From contig NZ_DIAX01000085.1 of the NCBI RefSeq assembly GCF_002414845.1, positions 33,798 to 97,797 on the forward strand: a stretch of 64,000 bases of DNA, given 5' to 3'. Positions 63,828 to 64,000 of this stretch are shown here, in pieces. Made by a program: the position numbers and the translations under genes. Every line of letters begins with the position of its first letter. Position 1 is the stretch's first letter. The DNA comes from Gordonia sp. UBA5067. GTDB taxonomy: Bacteria > Actinomycetota > Actinomycetes > Mycobacteriales > Mycobacteriaceae. The notes below the pieces were generated by a model. The model was not told the origin of the DNA. It worked only from the letters and a program-made list of their open reading frames with translations, and searched no databases.

Positions 63828-64000
63828 GGTGTGCCCTTCCTCGAGTCGGTGACGTTCTGCCTCAAGGCTGACACGCACCCCTGACATCTGGGAATGGGCT
63901 AAAGCATGCTCGGACCGACCTCCCAGGTGGTTCCCAGGTTGGGGTCCTGACTAACCTGCAGCAACCCTGGCTTCATTGAAGAACCCGACAGGCATTTCAT

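Overview
This window is GC-rich DNA that is densely coded on both strands. It looks like the chromosome of a mycolic-acid-containing actinobacterium (order Mycobacteriales, most like Gordonia or a near relative). The evidence is two antigen-85-type mycolyltransferases, a mycothiol-type DinB protein, and several neighbourhoods that match Mycobacterium: an AspC-like aminotransferase with SRP RNA and tRNA-Ser, LigC with a LigD-type polymerase, a receiver-like protein before the nuo operon, tadA with its partner and tyrA, and an aldehyde dehydrogenase with DUF779. The genus is an inference; no rRNA is present.

Layout. 1-3.3 kb: left-truncated aminotransferase, SRP RNA, tRNA-Ser(GGA), then a cluster of four related small secreted proteins. 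3.4-9.3 kb: F420-type oxidoreductase, polymerase/ligase repair pair, GluQ-RS convergent with Tgt (both act on tRNA queuosine), lipoprotein. 9.4-13.6 kb: membrane alpha/beta hydrolase and a divergent MurF-like/Ddl pair. 13.6-15.3 kb: FAD monooxygenase and receiver-like protein, bracketed by two inverted clusters of a 22-bp-period repeat. 15.4-30.8 kb: complete complex I operon, with NuoE and NuoF fused in one reading frame. 30.9-38.4 kb: zinc alcohol dehydrogenase, repeat-containing small protein, tadA/tyrA, aquaporin, GNAT, three tRNAs, aromatic aminotransferase, mycolyltransferase. 38.5-43.8 kb: thioesterase, LysR-effector-domain protein with DUF5997, acyltransferase 3 and a second mycolyltransferase.

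44-46.6 kb is a zinc-starvation ribosome island: cysteine-poor L28, L33 and S14, a decapitated S18 gene, then divergently the CobW-like hibernation GTPase and L31 type B, with Zur-like boxes between. 46.6-50.2 kb holds a sulfatase/AraC/VOC operon. 50.2-53.1 kb holds an MMPL exporter, an AhpD-like protein and a zinc-ribbon-like miniprotein behind two CsoR-type palindromes. 53.2-58.3 kb holds two TetR modules, one with two related hydrolases around a clear palindromic operator. 58.4-64 kb holds an MFS transporter, a GAF regulator with aldehyde dehydrogenase and DUF779, and small genes.

Most genes are housekeeping with short spacers or 1-4 base overlaps. The less ordinary signals are the NuoE-NuoF fusion, the Tgt lacking its zinc cysteines, the broken rpsR2 in the zinc-sparing operon, the inverted 22-bp repeat clusters, the secreted-paralog cluster and the CsoR-type operator operon. 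I saw no CRISPR array, prophage or complete insertion sequence.
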